Origin: Gammaproteobacteria bacterium UBA7449
GTDB taxonomy: Bacteria; Pseudomonadota; Gammaproteobacteria; Pseudomonadales; Pseudohongiellaceae
Reading direction: 5' to 3'
Assembly (NCBI GenBank): GCA_002477465.1
Contig: DLPV01000001.1
Location: 1 to 16,803 of the forward strand
Length of the DNA stretch: 16,803 nucleotides
The notes beneath the pieces were generated by a model that saw only the letters and a list, made by a program, of their open reading frames with translations, was not told the DNA's origin and ran no database searches. Positions 6,352 through 14,665 of this stretch are shown here, one piece after another. A program made the translations under genes and the position numbers. Every line of letters begins with the position of its first letter. Position 1 is the stretch's first letter.

Positions 6352-8679
6352 TTGAAGAATATCGCAGTGGAAAAATTCGATCCCAAGGCAGAAGTCAGCT
6401 CACTGATGCAGCGTTTGACCCGTGAGGGTCTGCTCATTGTTTACTTCCTGATGGCACTCTATCTGATCATTGCGCTGGTCAGCTATTCCCCTAGTGACCC
6501 CGGTTTTACCACTACGGGCAGTGGTGATGATGTGGCCAATGCCGTAGGGGTCTATGGGGCCTGGCTGTCGGATATCTTACTGCATTTGTTTGGCTACCTG
6601 GCCTATGGCTTCCCGGGTCTACTCGCTTTTAAGGTGGGCACTTCATTTCGCGATGAAGAGCTGAATGCTGAGTTTTCATGGGCAATGTTCGGATTTAAGA
6701 CATTGGGTTTCTTTTTGCTGATGTTGTCAGCTTGCGGACTCGCAACGCTGCATTTCAGCGTCAGCGAGGGTACTCCCTATATCGCTGGCGGTGTGCTGGG
6801 CTCGATCGTGGTTGACCTTGGTGTGCCCCTGCTGGCCAGCTTAGGTAGTACCTTGCTTTTCTTCGCCATCTTTTTGTTTGGGCTCACGATTACAGCAGCC
6901 ATTTCGTGGCTTGATGTAATCGACCGATTGGGTGCGCTGACCCTACAAAGCAGCAGCCTGGTGGTTGATAAATCGCGCAAGTGGGTAGAGAACAAGAAAC
7001 AGGAACTCGCGACCCGTGAGCGGTTGGAGTCACGCAAGAAGGTGTTGGACATCCACATCGAGAAAGAGAAAAAGCGCGTACCACCAACCATCAAGGAACC
7101 ACTTGCCAAAAAAGTTGTGAAAAGCCCGCGGGTTGAGAAAGAGCGCCAGGGCACTCTATTTGAGGTCAGCTCTGTGAAAGAGCTCCCGGCAATTGGTTTA
7201 CTGGATGCCTGGCAGGAAACCAACGTATCTGGTTTTTCAAAGAAATCGCTGGAAGCCATGTCCAAGTTACTGGAGCTGAAGCTCAAGGATTTTGGCATTG
7301 AAATTGAAGTGACTGCAGTCAACCCAGGGCCGGTGATCACCCGTTTCGAGGTTCAACCCGCCCCCGGAGTAAAAGTCAGTCGCATCACCAATCTTGCCAA
7401 GGATTTGGCACGTTCACTGGCAGTGATATCGGTTCGCGTAGTGGAGGTTATACATGGCAAAACCGTCATAGGTATTGAAATTCCCAATGAAAAGCGAGAG
7501 ATCATTCAGCTGAGTCAGGTGCTTAGCTCCTCGGAGTTCGATCGCGCTGGCTCCCCAGTCAGTATGGCCCTGGGGCATGACATTGTCGGTAAACCGGTGA
7601 TTGTGGATCTGGCTAAAATGCCGCACTTGCTGGTAGCAGGTACCACCGGCTCCGGCAAGTCCGTGGGCATTAACGCCATGATCCTGAGCCTGCTGTTCAA
7701 GTCTACTCCTGAGCAGGTTCGTATGATCATGATCGACCCCAAGATGCTCGAATTAAGCGTGTATGACGGCATTCCGCACTTACTGACACCTGTCATAACA
7801 GACATGAAAGATGCCGCCAATGGTCTGCGCTGGAGCGTCGCCGAAATGGAGCGGCGCTACAAACTGATGTCAGCTCTCGGGGTTCGGAATCTGGCAGGCT
7901 TTAACAAGAAGGTCAGCGATGCCAGGAAGACAGGTAAGCCCATCATAGATCCCACCTGGCAACCCGATCCAATGCTGCTGGCAGAAGAGCAATCGGCACC
8001 GGAGCTGGAGCCCCTTCCCAGCATTGTCGTGATCGTTGATGAATTGGCGGACATGATGATGGTCGTGGGGAAAAAAGTCGAAGAACTTATCGCTCGAATC
8101 GCACAAAAAGCCCGCGCTGCTGGCATTCACCTGATTCTCGCGACCCAGCGACCTTCAGTCGATGTGCTGACGGGCCTGATCAAAGCCAATGTACCGACTC
8201 GTCTTTCGTTTATGGTGCAGTCCAAAGTTGACTCTCGCACTATCCTAGGTGAAGGGGGTGCTGAGCAGCTGCTGGGGCACGGGGATATGCTGTTTCTGCC
8301 CCCAGGCGGCGGCGTTCCGACCCGAGTCCATGGCGCCTTTGTTAGTGATGAGGAGGTCCATCGCGTTGTGGCGGACTGGAAACGCCGTGGCGAACCGGTT
8401 TATATCAATGCCATCACCAGCAGTTCAGAAGATTTTGACATGTCAGGTGGCGGCGGTGCTGGTGGAGAAGGGGAGGAAGATGATGCCATGTATGATGAGG
8501 CGGTGCGTTTCGTGACCGAATCTCGCAAAGCCTCGATTTCCGCCGTGCAGCGTAAACTCCGCATTGGCTACAACCGGGCCGCACGCATGATAGAATCTAT
8601 GGAAGCCGCGGGCGTGGTGTCGGAAATGGGCAGCAACGGTTCGCGGGAGGTGATCGCGCCCCCGCCGCCTCGCGATTAA
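6352..8679 (+). CDS. ftsK: DNA translocase FtsK
   Basis: Septal DNA pump that moves chromosome ends through the division septum and activates XerCD at dif. The N-terminal membrane domain has hydrophobic segments at about 27-45, 75-95, 113-133 and 144-185. A Lys/Glu-rich linker (about 205-275) is much shorter than in E. coli (protein 775 vs 1329 aa). The motor follows, with Walker A GTTGSGKS (430-437) and Walker B IVVIVDE (558-564, ending DELADMMM). The C-terminal gamma winged helix contains SISAVQRKLRIGYNRAARMI and ends in VIAPPPPRD, the part that reads KOPS sites and contacts XerD. The start is uncommon: TTG at 6352, or GTG at 6367, which has a slightly better purine stretch upstream; there is no ATG between the preceding in-frame stop and the protein. 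lolA follows after 20 bases. Confidence 0.97.
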   Translation: MKNIAVEKFDPKAEVSSLMQRLTREGLLIVYFLMALYLIIALVSYSPSDPGFTTTGSGDDVANAVGVYGAWLSDILLHLFGYLAYGFPGLLAFKVGTSFRDEELNAEFSWAMFGFKTLGFFLLMLSACGLATLHFSVSEGTPYIAGGVLGSIVVDLGVPLLASLGSTLLFFAIFLFGLTITAAISWLDVIDRLGALTLQSSSLVVDKSRKWVENKKQELATRERLESRKKVLDIHIEKEKKRVPPTIKEPLAKKVVKSPRVEKERQGTLFEVSSVKELPAIGLLDAWQETNVSGFSKKSLEAMSKLLELKLKDFGIEIEVTAVNPGPVITRFEVQPAPGVKVSRITNLAKDLARSLAVISVRVVEVIHGKTVIGIEIPNEKREIIQLSQVLSSSEFDRAGSPVSMALGHDIVGKPVIVDLAKMPHLLVAGTTGSGKSVGINAMILSLLFKSTPEQVRMIMIDPKMLELSVYDGIPHLLTPVITDMKDAANGLRWSVAEMERRYKLMSALGVRNLAGFNKKVSDARKTGKPIIDPTWQPDPMLLAEEQSAPELEPLPSIVVIVDELADMMMVVGKKVEELIARIAQKARAAGIHLILATQRPSVDVLTGLIKANVPTRLSFMVQSKVDSRTILGEGGAEQLLGHGDMLFLPPGGGVPTRVHGAFVSDEEVHRVVADWKRRGEPVYINAITSSSEDFDMSGGGGAGGEGEEDDAMYDEAVRFVTESRKASISAVQRKLRIGYNRAARMIESMEAAGVVSEMGSNGSREVIAPPPPRD

Positions 8680-8699
8680 TCCGTTTCGAGAGCTCTATT

Positions 8700-9350
8700 A
8701 TGCGCAGTTTGCTGACAGCAGTTGCTGTCGTTTGCAGTATTCATATTACTCCTGGCCCCCTATTTGCGCAGGAAACACCTCGCGAAAAACTGGATGGTCT
8801 GCTACTGGACATTGAAACCCTCAGTGCCTCTGTCACACAGCTGATCTTGGAATCCGATGGCGCGGTGCTGGAAGAGAGCGCGATTCAGATGCACCTGCTG
8901 CGGCCGGATGGATTTTATTGGGAAACCCTGGACCCATTCCCTGAACTGGTTGTGACCGACGGTAATACCCTTTGGAATTACCAACCCGATCTGGAGCAGG
9001 TTGTGATTGAGGACTGGGACAGCACCCGCTCAGAACTGGCGGCACAGCTGTTAAGTGGCCGCACAGATAGGCTAAGTGAAGAATACCGCATCGATCTGAT
9101 ACCTGATGCCGAAGACAACGAGTCTCTGTTTCAGCTCCACCCACTGGATGCAGATAGCGTTTACCGCGTAATCCGGATTAGCTTTTTTCAGCAGGAGCTT
9201 GAATCTATTCACCTAGATAACAAAAACGGCCAACAGACCCTGTGGCAGTTTTCAAATCTGCGGCGCAATCAGGGGCTCGAACAAAAACTGTTCGAATTTG
9301 AGCCGCCTGCTGGTATAGAAATCGTCGATAACAGTTCCAGTGGACGCTAG
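8700..9350 (+). CDS. lolA: Outer-membrane lipoprotein carrier protein LolA
   Basis: Periplasmic chaperone that takes lipoproteins from LolCDE in the inner membrane and passes them to LolB at the outer membrane. The 216-aa protein starts with a signal peptide (MRSLLTAVAVV, cleavage probably after PLFAQ at about 23). The mature domain has the family pattern: a long N-terminal helix (LDGLLLDIETLSASVTQ), HLLRPDGFYWETLDPFPELV, VTDGNTLWNYQPDLEQVVI and a closing FEFEPPAGIEIVD. Overall divergence from E. coli is high, as is normal for LolA, but position after ftsK supports the call. crcB follows 9 bases later. Confidence 0.93.
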   Translation: MRSLLTAVAVVCSIHITPGPLFAQETPREKLDGLLLDIETLSASVTQLILESDGAVLEESAIQMHLLRPDGFYWETLDPFPELVVTDGNTLWNYQPDLEQVVIEDWDSTRSELAAQLLSGRTDRLSEEYRIDLIPDAEDNESLFQLHPLDADSVYRVIRISFFQQELESIHLDNKNGQQTLWQFSNLRRNQGLEQKLFEFEPPAGIEIVDNSSSGR

Positions 9351-9359
9351 AGGAAGACC

Positions 9360-9737
9360 ATGCCCACATATGTCGCAATAGCTATTGGTGGTGCTTTTGG
9401 CGCTGTCATCCGTTATTGGCTCAGCACCAGCGTGGAGCACCTGAACGGATCAACGTTTCCGCTAGGAACATTCAGCGTCAACGTGTTTGGCAGCTTTTTG
9501 ATGGGGGCACTCTTCATCCTGTTCATGGAAAAAGCAGAGCTAATAGCAGCCTATAGACCGCTGCTGGCAATTGGTTTTCTCGGCGCCATGACCACGTTTT
9601 CCACTTTTTCCTTGGACGCTTTTTTGTTGTTTCAACAAGGTCACTACAATACCGCTCTTTTTTACGTACTCAGCAGCGTGATCATCTGCATCTTTGCCGT
9701 CTACTTCGGCATGTTATTGGCACGCGCTGTGCTCTAA
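9360..9737 (+). CDS. crcB: Fluoride ion exporter CrcB/Fluc
   Basis: Small four-helix membrane protein that forms an antiparallel dimeric fluoride channel and relieves cytoplasmic fluoride toxicity. The 125-aa length is typical. Seen: GGAFGAVIRYW near residues 10-20, GTFSVNVFGSFLMG with the conserved Asn41, and GFLGAMTTFSTFS, whose phenylalanines line the fluoride path in studied Fluc proteins. The ribosome site GAGGAAG precedes the ATG. No fluoride riboswitch could be recognised, as the gene follows lolA after only 9 bases and is probably expressed with it. In many relatives rarA lies between lolA and crcB; here it is absent. Confidence 0.95.
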   Translation: MPTYVAIAIGGAFGAVIRYWLSTSVEHLNGSTFPLGTFSVNVFGSFLMGALFILFMEKAELIAAYRPLLAIGFLGAMTTFSTFSLDAFLLFQQGHYNTALFYVLSSVIICIFAVYFGMLLARAVL

Positions 9738-9771
9738 CCTCAACAGACACTTAATTGACCCGGAACCTCTC

Positions 9772-11049
9772 ATGTTAGACCCGAAATGGATTCGTTCTGA
9801 ACCCGAAAAAATTGCTGTCCAGTTAAAGAAGAAAAAGTTTGAACTGGATGTGCATCGCCTGAAAGCTTTAGAGGAAGAGCGCAAAACCTTGCAACTTGAT
9901 ACTGAAGCGTTGCAGAACGAGCGCAATTCGCGTTCCAAGGAAATCGGCAAAGCGAAAGCGGCTGGTGCAGACATTTCAGAAATTTTAGCCTCAGTAGAAG
10001 GCATGAAGCAGCAGCTGGAAATCAAGAAAGAAGAATTATCAGCCATCCAGAAACAACTGCATGAATACATGTTGGGAATTCCCAACGTACCTGATACCGA
10101 AGTACCAGAAGGCAATAGCGAAGAAGACAACCGGGAAATTAGTACCTGGGGCACAGCAAGAACTTTCAGCGGCGAGATAAAGGACCATGTCGAACTGGGA
10201 GAGGGGTTGGACAACGGTCTGGATTTTGCCTCTGCCACCAAGCTGACTGGCTCGCGGTTTGTCGTCATGCGCGGGCAAATTGCCCGACTCCATCGCGCAC
10301 TGACTCAATTCATGCTTAATACCCATACCGACGAGCATGGCTATACCGAACTCAACGTACCCTATATCGTCAATCAGGAATCACTGTTTGGCACCGGTCA
10401 GCTGCCCAAGTTCGAAGAGGACCAGTTCAAACTGCAGGGGGATCACCAGTTCTACCTGATACCGACAGCAGAAGTTCCCGTAACTAACCTGGTTCGTGAC
10501 GAAATACTGGAGGCCGATAGCCTGCCCCTGAAATTTGCCAGCCATACGCCCTGTTTTCGCAGTGAAGCAGGCAGCTATGGCAAAGATACACGGGGTATGA
10601 TCAGGCAACACCAGTTTGAGAAAGTGGAGCTGGTGCAGATAGTTACACCTGATTCCTCTACCTTGGCACTGGAGGAATTGACCGGCCACGCTGAAGTCAT
10701 ATTGCAGAAGCTCGAATTGCCTTACCGCAAGGTACTGCTTTGTGGCGGCGATCTAGGCTTCTCTTCTGTGAAGACCTACGACCTGGAAGTCTGGCTGCCA
10801 TCGCAGAATACTTACCGAGAAATTTCCTCCTGTAGTCTGTTTACCGACTTTCAGGCGCGACGCATGCAGGCGCGCTGGCGCAATCCCGCTACAGGTAAAC
10901 CAGAACTCGTGCACACCGTAAATGGGTCAGGCCTTGCTGTAGGTCGCACCCTGGTTGCCATCCTGGAAAATTACCAGGACGATCAGGGTAGAGTACACAT
11001 ACCACAAGCGCTTCAGCAATATATGAATGGAATAGAGATTATCGGCTGA
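9772..11049 (+). CDS. serS: Seryl-tRNA synthetase
   Basis: Class II synthetase that charges tRNA-Ser (EC 6.1.1.11), including the tRNA-Ser gene at the end of this window. The frame opens 78 bases earlier, within crcB, but the family starts MLDP, so ATG 9772 was chosen (425 aa). The N-terminal long coiled-coil arm that grips the tRNA variable arm spans about 27-105 (Lys/Glu-rich). The catalytic domain shows the TAE loop (232-234), motif 2 with FRSEAG (262-267) and RGMIRQHQFEKVELV (from 274), and motif 3 GLAVGRTLVAILENYQ with Arg392. The ribosome site is weak (GGAAC). The stop overlaps the cysG start by one base (TGATG). Confidence 0.97.
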   Translation: MLDPKWIRSEPEKIAVQLKKKKFELDVHRLKALEEERKTLQLDTEALQNERNSRSKEIGKAKAAGADISEILASVEGMKQQLEIKKEELSAIQKQLHEYMLGIPNVPDTEVPEGNSEEDNREISTWGTARTFSGEIKDHVELGEGLDNGLDFASATKLTGSRFVVMRGQIARLHRALTQFMLNTHTDEHGYTELNVPYIVNQESLFGTGQLPKFEEDQFKLQGDHQFYLIPTAEVPVTNLVRDEILEADSLPLKFASHTPCFRSEAGSYGKDTRGMIRQHQFEKVELVQIVTPDSSTLALEELTGHAEVILQKLELPYRKVLLCGGDLGFSSVKTYDLEVWLPSQNTYREISSCSLFTDFQARRMQARWRNPATGKPELVHTVNGSGLAVGRTLVAILENYQDDQGRVHIPQALQQYMNGIEIIG

Positions 11050-12434
11050 TGGAGTTCCTGCCGGTATTTCTCAATATCAGGGACAGGAAATGCGTCATTG
11101 TTGGAGGAGGGGAAGTCGCTGTTCGCAAGGCGCGCCTGCTGTCGCGCGCCGAGGCTAAGCTTCACATCATTGCCCCTCAGCTCAATACTGAAATGCAGTC
11201 TCTTTGCAAAGCTCAGGCTGCAATTGTCACCATCGGCGCTTTCGAACCCTCTCAGCTAGCTGGCGCCGTGTTGGCGATAGCGGCCACCGATGACATTAAA
11301 ACTAATATCGCCGTTAGTGTGGCCGCAAAAGAATACAACATCCCGGTCAATGTGGTTGATGAACCCAAGTACTGCACTTTCATCACACCAGCCGTTGTCG
11401 ACCGCTCACCTCTAGTCATCGCCATCTCCAGCTCTGGAAGCTCCCCAATACTCACACGCCAGGTCAAAGCGTTGAATGAAACCATGCTGCCAGCCCGTAT
11501 GGCTGAACTGGCTACGCTTTTGCGGGAGTTTCGTGATCCGGTACAGGAGTCGCTCTCTAATTTTGAGGACCGGGTAAAATTCTGGGAAGGCGTTCTCGAT
11601 AGCGAGATCCCAGAACTTGTCTATAGTGGACAGTTAGAGCAGGGTAGGGACAAGTTGGCAGCGCGCCTGACTAATAAAACTGCGATTGATTCTACTGGTG
11701 AAGTGTACCTGGTTGGTGCTGGACCAGGAGACCCGGATCTACTCACTCTTCGGGCTCTGAGGCTGATGCATAAGGCTGACATCGTACTCTACGACCGCCT
11801 GGTCTCGGACGAAATTATGTTTCGCATCCGACCGGACGCCGAGCGAATCCACGTGGGCAAGGCACGTTCAGAGCACAGCGTCGAGCAGGGGAAAATCAAT
11901 CAGATGCTGGTTGACTTTGCCCGTGCAGGAAAACGAGTGCTGCGCTTGAAGGGTGGGGACCCGTTTGTGTTTGGCCGTGGTGGCGAAGAGTTGGATTCCC
12001 TTGCGGAGGCGCGGATTCCTTTCCAGATTGTGCCAGGGATTACCGCCGCGACCGGCTGTGCCGCCTATGCAGGCATTCCATTGACTCATCGAGACTATGC
12101 CCAGTCGGTGCGATTTCTAACCGGGCACACCAGAGATGGCAAGCTGGATCACGCTTGGCCTGAGTTGGCCGGAAAACACCAGACCCTAGTGTTCTATATG
12201 AGCTTGAGCGGTCTAGCTGAAATTTGTAGACAGCTAATTGCTCATGGCATGCCGAGCTCAACACCTTCTGCAGTTATTCAGCAGGGTACTATTTCATCTC
12301 AGCGAGTCGTGTGTGCTGAGCTGAAGAATCTGCCGGTCCAGGTTGAAGAAGCTAAACTCAAGGCGCCAACTCTCACTATTATTGGCGATGTAGTTTCATT
12401 GAGAGATAAACTGGCGTGGTTTGGTGAGCATTAA
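11049..12434 (+). CDS. cysG: Siroheme synthase CysG (multifunctional)
   Basis: Fusion enzyme that turns uroporphyrinogen III into siroheme, the cofactor of sulfite and nitrite reductases. The N-terminal part (about 1-150) is the precorrin-2 dehydrogenase/sirohydrochlorin ferrochelatase, with Rossmann motif VGGGEVAVRKA and Asp104, which aligns with the catalytic Asp104 of Salmonella CysG; Ser128, the phosphoserine site in Salmonella, is also present (SSSGSSP). The C-terminal part (about 215-461) is the uroporphyrinogen-III C-methyltransferase, with VGAGPGDPDLLTLRAL, LKGGDPFVFGRGGEE and the VPGITAATGCAAYAGIPLTH block. The 461-aa length is typical. It starts on the serS stop codon (TGATG), so translation is probably coupled. 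It is convergent with tusE across a 44-base gap with no evident terminator. Confidence 0.97.
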   Translation: MEFLPVFLNIRDRKCVIVGGGEVAVRKARLLSRAEAKLHIIAPQLNTEMQSLCKAQAAIVTIGAFEPSQLAGAVLAIAATDDIKTNIAVSVAAKEYNIPVNVVDEPKYCTFITPAVVDRSPLVIAISSSGSSPILTRQVKALNETMLPARMAELATLLREFRDPVQESLSNFEDRVKFWEGVLDSEIPELVYSGQLEQGRDKLAARLTNKTAIDSTGEVYLVGAGPGDPDLLTLRALRLMHKADIVLYDRLVSDEIMFRIRPDAERIHVGKARSEHSVEQGKINQMLVDFARAGKRVLRLKGGDPFVFGRGGEELDSLAEARIPFQIVPGITAATGCAAYAGIPLTHRDYAQSVRFLTGHTRDGKLDHAWPELAGKHQTLVFYMSLSGLAEICRQLIAHGMPSSTPSAVIQQGTISSQRVVCAELKNLPVQVEEAKLKAPTLTIIGDVVSLRDKLAWFGEH

Positions 12435-12478
12435 GTACTTTGGTTACACTCATTGCCATTGCAGTTCACGAAACGTTA

Positions 12479-12799
12479 CTAAATACAATTGTCGGGTTTG
12501 GGTAAGCCCGCAATTTTCGCCGCGGTCTTGGCGGCACTACCACCAAATAATTTCATGATGTAAACACTGCGGCCTTTTTCGGCGCCCAGTTCCTTTTTCA
12601 TGTAGTTTATCAAAGCGCGGCTGGCAGGTGATATCTGGTATCTGAGATGAAACTTGCGTAATAAATTGATGACTTCCCAGTGTGCCGGCGTAAGGCTAAT
12701 ACCCTCTCCTGCAGCAAGGTTTTGAGCGGCGGATTCTGTCCAATCGTCGAGATTCCTGAGATAGCCTTCCTTGTCTACGTTGATGTTTTCCAAATTCAA
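12479..12799 (-). CDS. tusE: Sulfurtransferase TusE (DsrC family)
   Basis: Last carrier of the Tus sulfur relay: takes persulfide sulfur from TusBCD and passes it to MnmA for 2-thiolation of tRNA wobble uridine. The family signature is clear: EGYLRNLDDW, EGISLTPAHWEVI and the C-terminal GLPKPDNCI with the essential penultimate Cys105. Residue 94, eleven before this Cys, is Ala, so the second Cys of true dissimilatory DsrC is lacking; this supports TusE function rather than sulfite/sulfide metabolism. Start: TTG at 12799, or TTG at 12793, which has better spacing (7 bases) to the AAGAAGG ribosome site; there is no ATG, and an in-frame TAA lies just upstream. It follows tusB after 39 bases. Confidence 0.93.
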   Translation of the reverse strand: MNLENINVDKEGYLRNLDDWTESAAQNLAAGEGISLTPAHWEVINLLRKFHLRYQISPASRALINYMKKELGAEKGRSVYIMKLFGGSAAKTAAKIAGLPKPDNCI

Positions 12800-12838
12800 C
12801 CCTTCTTACCCGACTTGGTTCTGCGTGGCACTCACGTT

Positions 12839-13129
12839 TTAGAACCAGCTAACCGTCTTACTATGCTGAACCGTAAGTTCGACAAACTTGTGGTAACCGA
12901 CAACTTCAACCAAAGCATCTTGCTTATCCCGCAAACCGCGCGCAACAAGATCTTCACGCAGCCCGTAGACATAATTGTCACGCGAGATCAATGAGAGTGA
13001 TTTCTTGTCACAGCAGTAGTAGACCCCATCTTCGATAAACAGAATTTCATCACCTGGATTAATGATCTTTAAGCAGGCTTGAAGCAGCTCATGTTGCGAG
13101 CTGCGACTTATAGTATGCAAACTGCTCAT
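12839..13129 (-). CDS. tusB: Sulfur relay protein TusB (DsrH family)
   Basis: Structural subunit of the TusBCD heterohexamer in the tRNA 2-thiouridine pathway. The 96-aa length matches E. coli TusB (95). The fold pattern is visible: MSSLHTISRS, LLQACLKIINPGDEILFIEDGVY, and the late VEVVGYHKFVELTVQHSKTVSWF, which ends in the family-typical SW before the terminus. Its ATG overlaps the tusC stop (ATGA), indicating coupled translation and equal amounts of B and C. Confidence 0.92.
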   Translation of the reverse strand: MSSLHTISRSSQHELLQACLKIINPGDEILFIEDGVYYCCDKKSLSLISRDNYVYGLREDLVARGLRDKQDALVEVVGYHKFVELTVQHSKTVSWF

Positions 13130-13488
13130 AGATTGATCACAAAATCAGATTGATTAATTAGCGCACGCATTTGCGTAGCATCAAGCAAGGTTACGGGTAT
13201 TGTGAGATCACCAGCTTCCAAATTGCGTTTCTGTAAGCTCTCATAATCTACGCAAACTTCATCAATGCCATACAGATCCAGAGTCTCCAGTGCATTACCC
13301 AAAGTCTTGGCCTGAATAGGCTCGCCATTCTGGTTAGCCAACAACTGGTAAACCCCGTCATCCATGAACAGATAGTTGACCTCTTGTTCGAACACCGCCG
13401 TCGCCAGGGCGGCATCCAGGCTCATCTTGGGACGGTTACTGCCATAGGGTGCTGTGCGACTAATAAAAGTAAAAGCTTTCTTGCTCAT
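13126..13488 (-). CDS. tusC: Sulfur relay protein TusC (DsrF family)
   Basis: Second subunit of TusBCD, 120 aa. Typical blocks: AFTFISRTAPYGSNRPKMSLD, ALATAVFEQEVNYLFMDDGVYQLL and a DLYGIDEVCVDYESLQKR segment matching the LLGLYDIEQ region of E. coli TusC. It starts 16 bases after tusD ends and overlaps tusB by four bases. No regulation of its own is evident. Confidence 0.92.
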   Translation of the reverse strand: MSKKAFTFISRTAPYGSNRPKMSLDAALATAVFEQEVNYLFMDDGVYQLLANQNGEPIQAKTLGNALETLDLYGIDEVCVDYESLQKRNLEAGDLTIPVTLLDATQMRALINQSDFVINL

Positions 13489-13504
13489 GGGAAGCAGTCC
13501 TTCA

Positions 13505-13894
13505 TTAGCCGAAATTGATCAGTCGATCTGACTGCAGCGCAGCGTCAACCAACTGACCGAGACCGGCGATGTCAGAGCTTTCAAACAGCGAGACACTATC
13601 TTTCTCATGGCGCTCAGCTTCTCGAGGGTTGATGATGCCGCGACTAATTGCAGATGACACGCAGGCTATAGATTCAATCTCGTGGCTTTCGATAAGCTGA
13701 TGCCAGGCCTGAGGTAAATTGATTTCGTCTTGGGGTGAAACCGCCAGGGCATTGAGGGTGAATACACCGTCTCCATAGAAAAAGACTCTATAGATGTCAT
13801 GTCCTTGATCCAGCAGGTTGCGGGCAAACTGATAGGCAGTCATAGATGCCTGGGAGGAGAAAGGAGAAGAACAGACGACGAGGGAAAATTTCAC
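13505..13894 (-). CDS. tusD: Sulfurtransferase TusD (DsrE family)
   Basis: Catalytic subunit of TusBCD: accepts persulfide sulfur from TusA and hands it to TusE. The 129-aa protein has the DsrE pattern FSLVVCSSPFSSQASMTAYQ, YRVFFYGDGVFTLNAL and ESIACVSSAISRGI, in which Cys78 falls at the same position as the catalytic Cys78 of E. coli TusD. The start is GTG at 13894; an in-frame TAG eight codons upstream and the lack of an ATG leave no better choice. It is the first gene of the tusDCBE cluster and lies 51 bases downstream of the yccA terminator, so a promoter for the operon should sit at or before this gap. Confidence 0.93.
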   Translation of the reverse strand: MKFSLVVCSSPFSSQASMTAYQFARNLLDQGHDIYRVFFYGDGVFTLNALAVSPQDEINLPQAWHQLIESHEIESIACVSSAISRGIINPREAERHEKDSVSLFESSDIAGLGQLVDAALQSDRLINFG

Positions 13895-13945
13895 GGCTTG
13901 CTCTTGCGCAGTCTAATTGGTCTGAAAGTTATTTTGGCCAAAGAA

Positions 13946-13970
13946 AAAGCCCCAGGCAAGCTGGGGCTTT
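13946..13970 (-). terminator. Intrinsic terminator after yccA
   Basis: Perfect 10-bp stem AAAGCCCCAG/CTGGGGCTTT with the 5-base loop GCAAG. Read on the minus strand, the stem runs into TTTTTCTTT, the expected U-run. It lies 30 bases past the yccA stop and before tusD, so it ends the yccA transcript and separates it from the tus operon. Confidence 0.88.
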
Positions 13971-13999
13971 CAACGGTCATCTTGGCTAATTCAGGGTGA

Positions 14000-14665
14000 T
14001 TAATCATCACCTGAAAAGGCCATGAGCAGGTGCAGCAGGCTCATGAAAATATTGTACAGCGAGACATACAGGGTAATGGTTGCAAGAATATAGTTGCGCT
14101 CACCACCGTGAATAATTTCGCTGGTCTGGTACAGAATCACAGCGCTAGAGAAAAACATAAAGCCAACGGACATCGCCAGCTGCAGGGCCGGCATTTGCCA
14201 AATCAGACTGATGACAATCGCCGCGATCAGGACAAGACAACCCGCCGCGATAAAGCCACGCAGGAAAGAAAAGTCCTTGCGAGAAACCAAAACCCATCCA
14301 CTCAGACCAAAAAAGATGAAGGCGGTGCCACCAAGGGCAGTCGTGACGATTTCGCTGCCGCCCTGGCTAGCCATCAGATAGCCAATCAACGGACCAATAC
14401 CGTAGCCAATAAATCCGGTAAAACCGAAAGTGGTCAGTAGTCCCCAAGGACTGCGGGCAAGGGCATGGGTCGCAAACAAGAAACCATAGGCTCCGATCAG
14501 GAATACCCAGGGGCTGAGCGGGGGCGCGTTGAAACTCATAGCGGCCGTAAGCGTACTAAACGCCAGCGTCATGGCCAGAAGTAGATACGTATTCTTGAGA
14601 ACCTTATTGACCGCTAGGGCCGATTGTTGGCCGTGGGCAATGGTCAAATCAACTTCGTTCATCAT
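14000..14665 (-). CDS. yccA: Bax inhibitor-1/YccA family inner-membrane protein
   Basis: Polytopic membrane protein of the BI-1 (UPF0005) family, 221 aa against 219 in E. coli, where YccA binds and modulates the FtsH protease. About seven hydrophobic segments follow a polar N-terminus (NEVDLTIAHGQQSALAVNKV). The C-terminal family block is ILYQTSEIIHGGERNYILAT followed by LYVSLYNIFMSLLHLL. The frame starts with two ATGs; the second (14662) is better placed relative to GGAG (6 bases) than the first (3 bases). It is followed by its own terminator and lies next to tRNA-Ser(UGA), as in E. coli (serT). Confidence 0.92.
   Translation of the reverse strand: MMNEVDLTIAHGQQSALAVNKVLKNTYLLLAMTLAFSTLTAAMSFNAPPLSPWVFLIGAYGFLFATHALARSPWGLLTTFGFTGFIGYGIGPLIGYLMASQGGSEIVTTALGGTAFIFFGLSGWVLVSRKDFSFLRGFIAAGCLVLIAAIVISLIWQMPALQLAMSVGFMFFSSAVILYQTSEIIHGGERNYILATITLYVSLYNIFMSLLHLLMAFSGDD

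Noticed and set aside
6777..7340. 187-codon minus-strand open frame inside ftsK
   Set aside because: It lies opposite the membrane and linker part of ftsK and has the Ser-rich composition of an antisense shadow; no ribosome site or homology pattern is seen.
9694..9771. 26-residue N-terminal extension of serS
   Set aside because: It overlaps the end of crcB, and SerRS proteins begin with MLDP; the ATG at 9772 fits the family.
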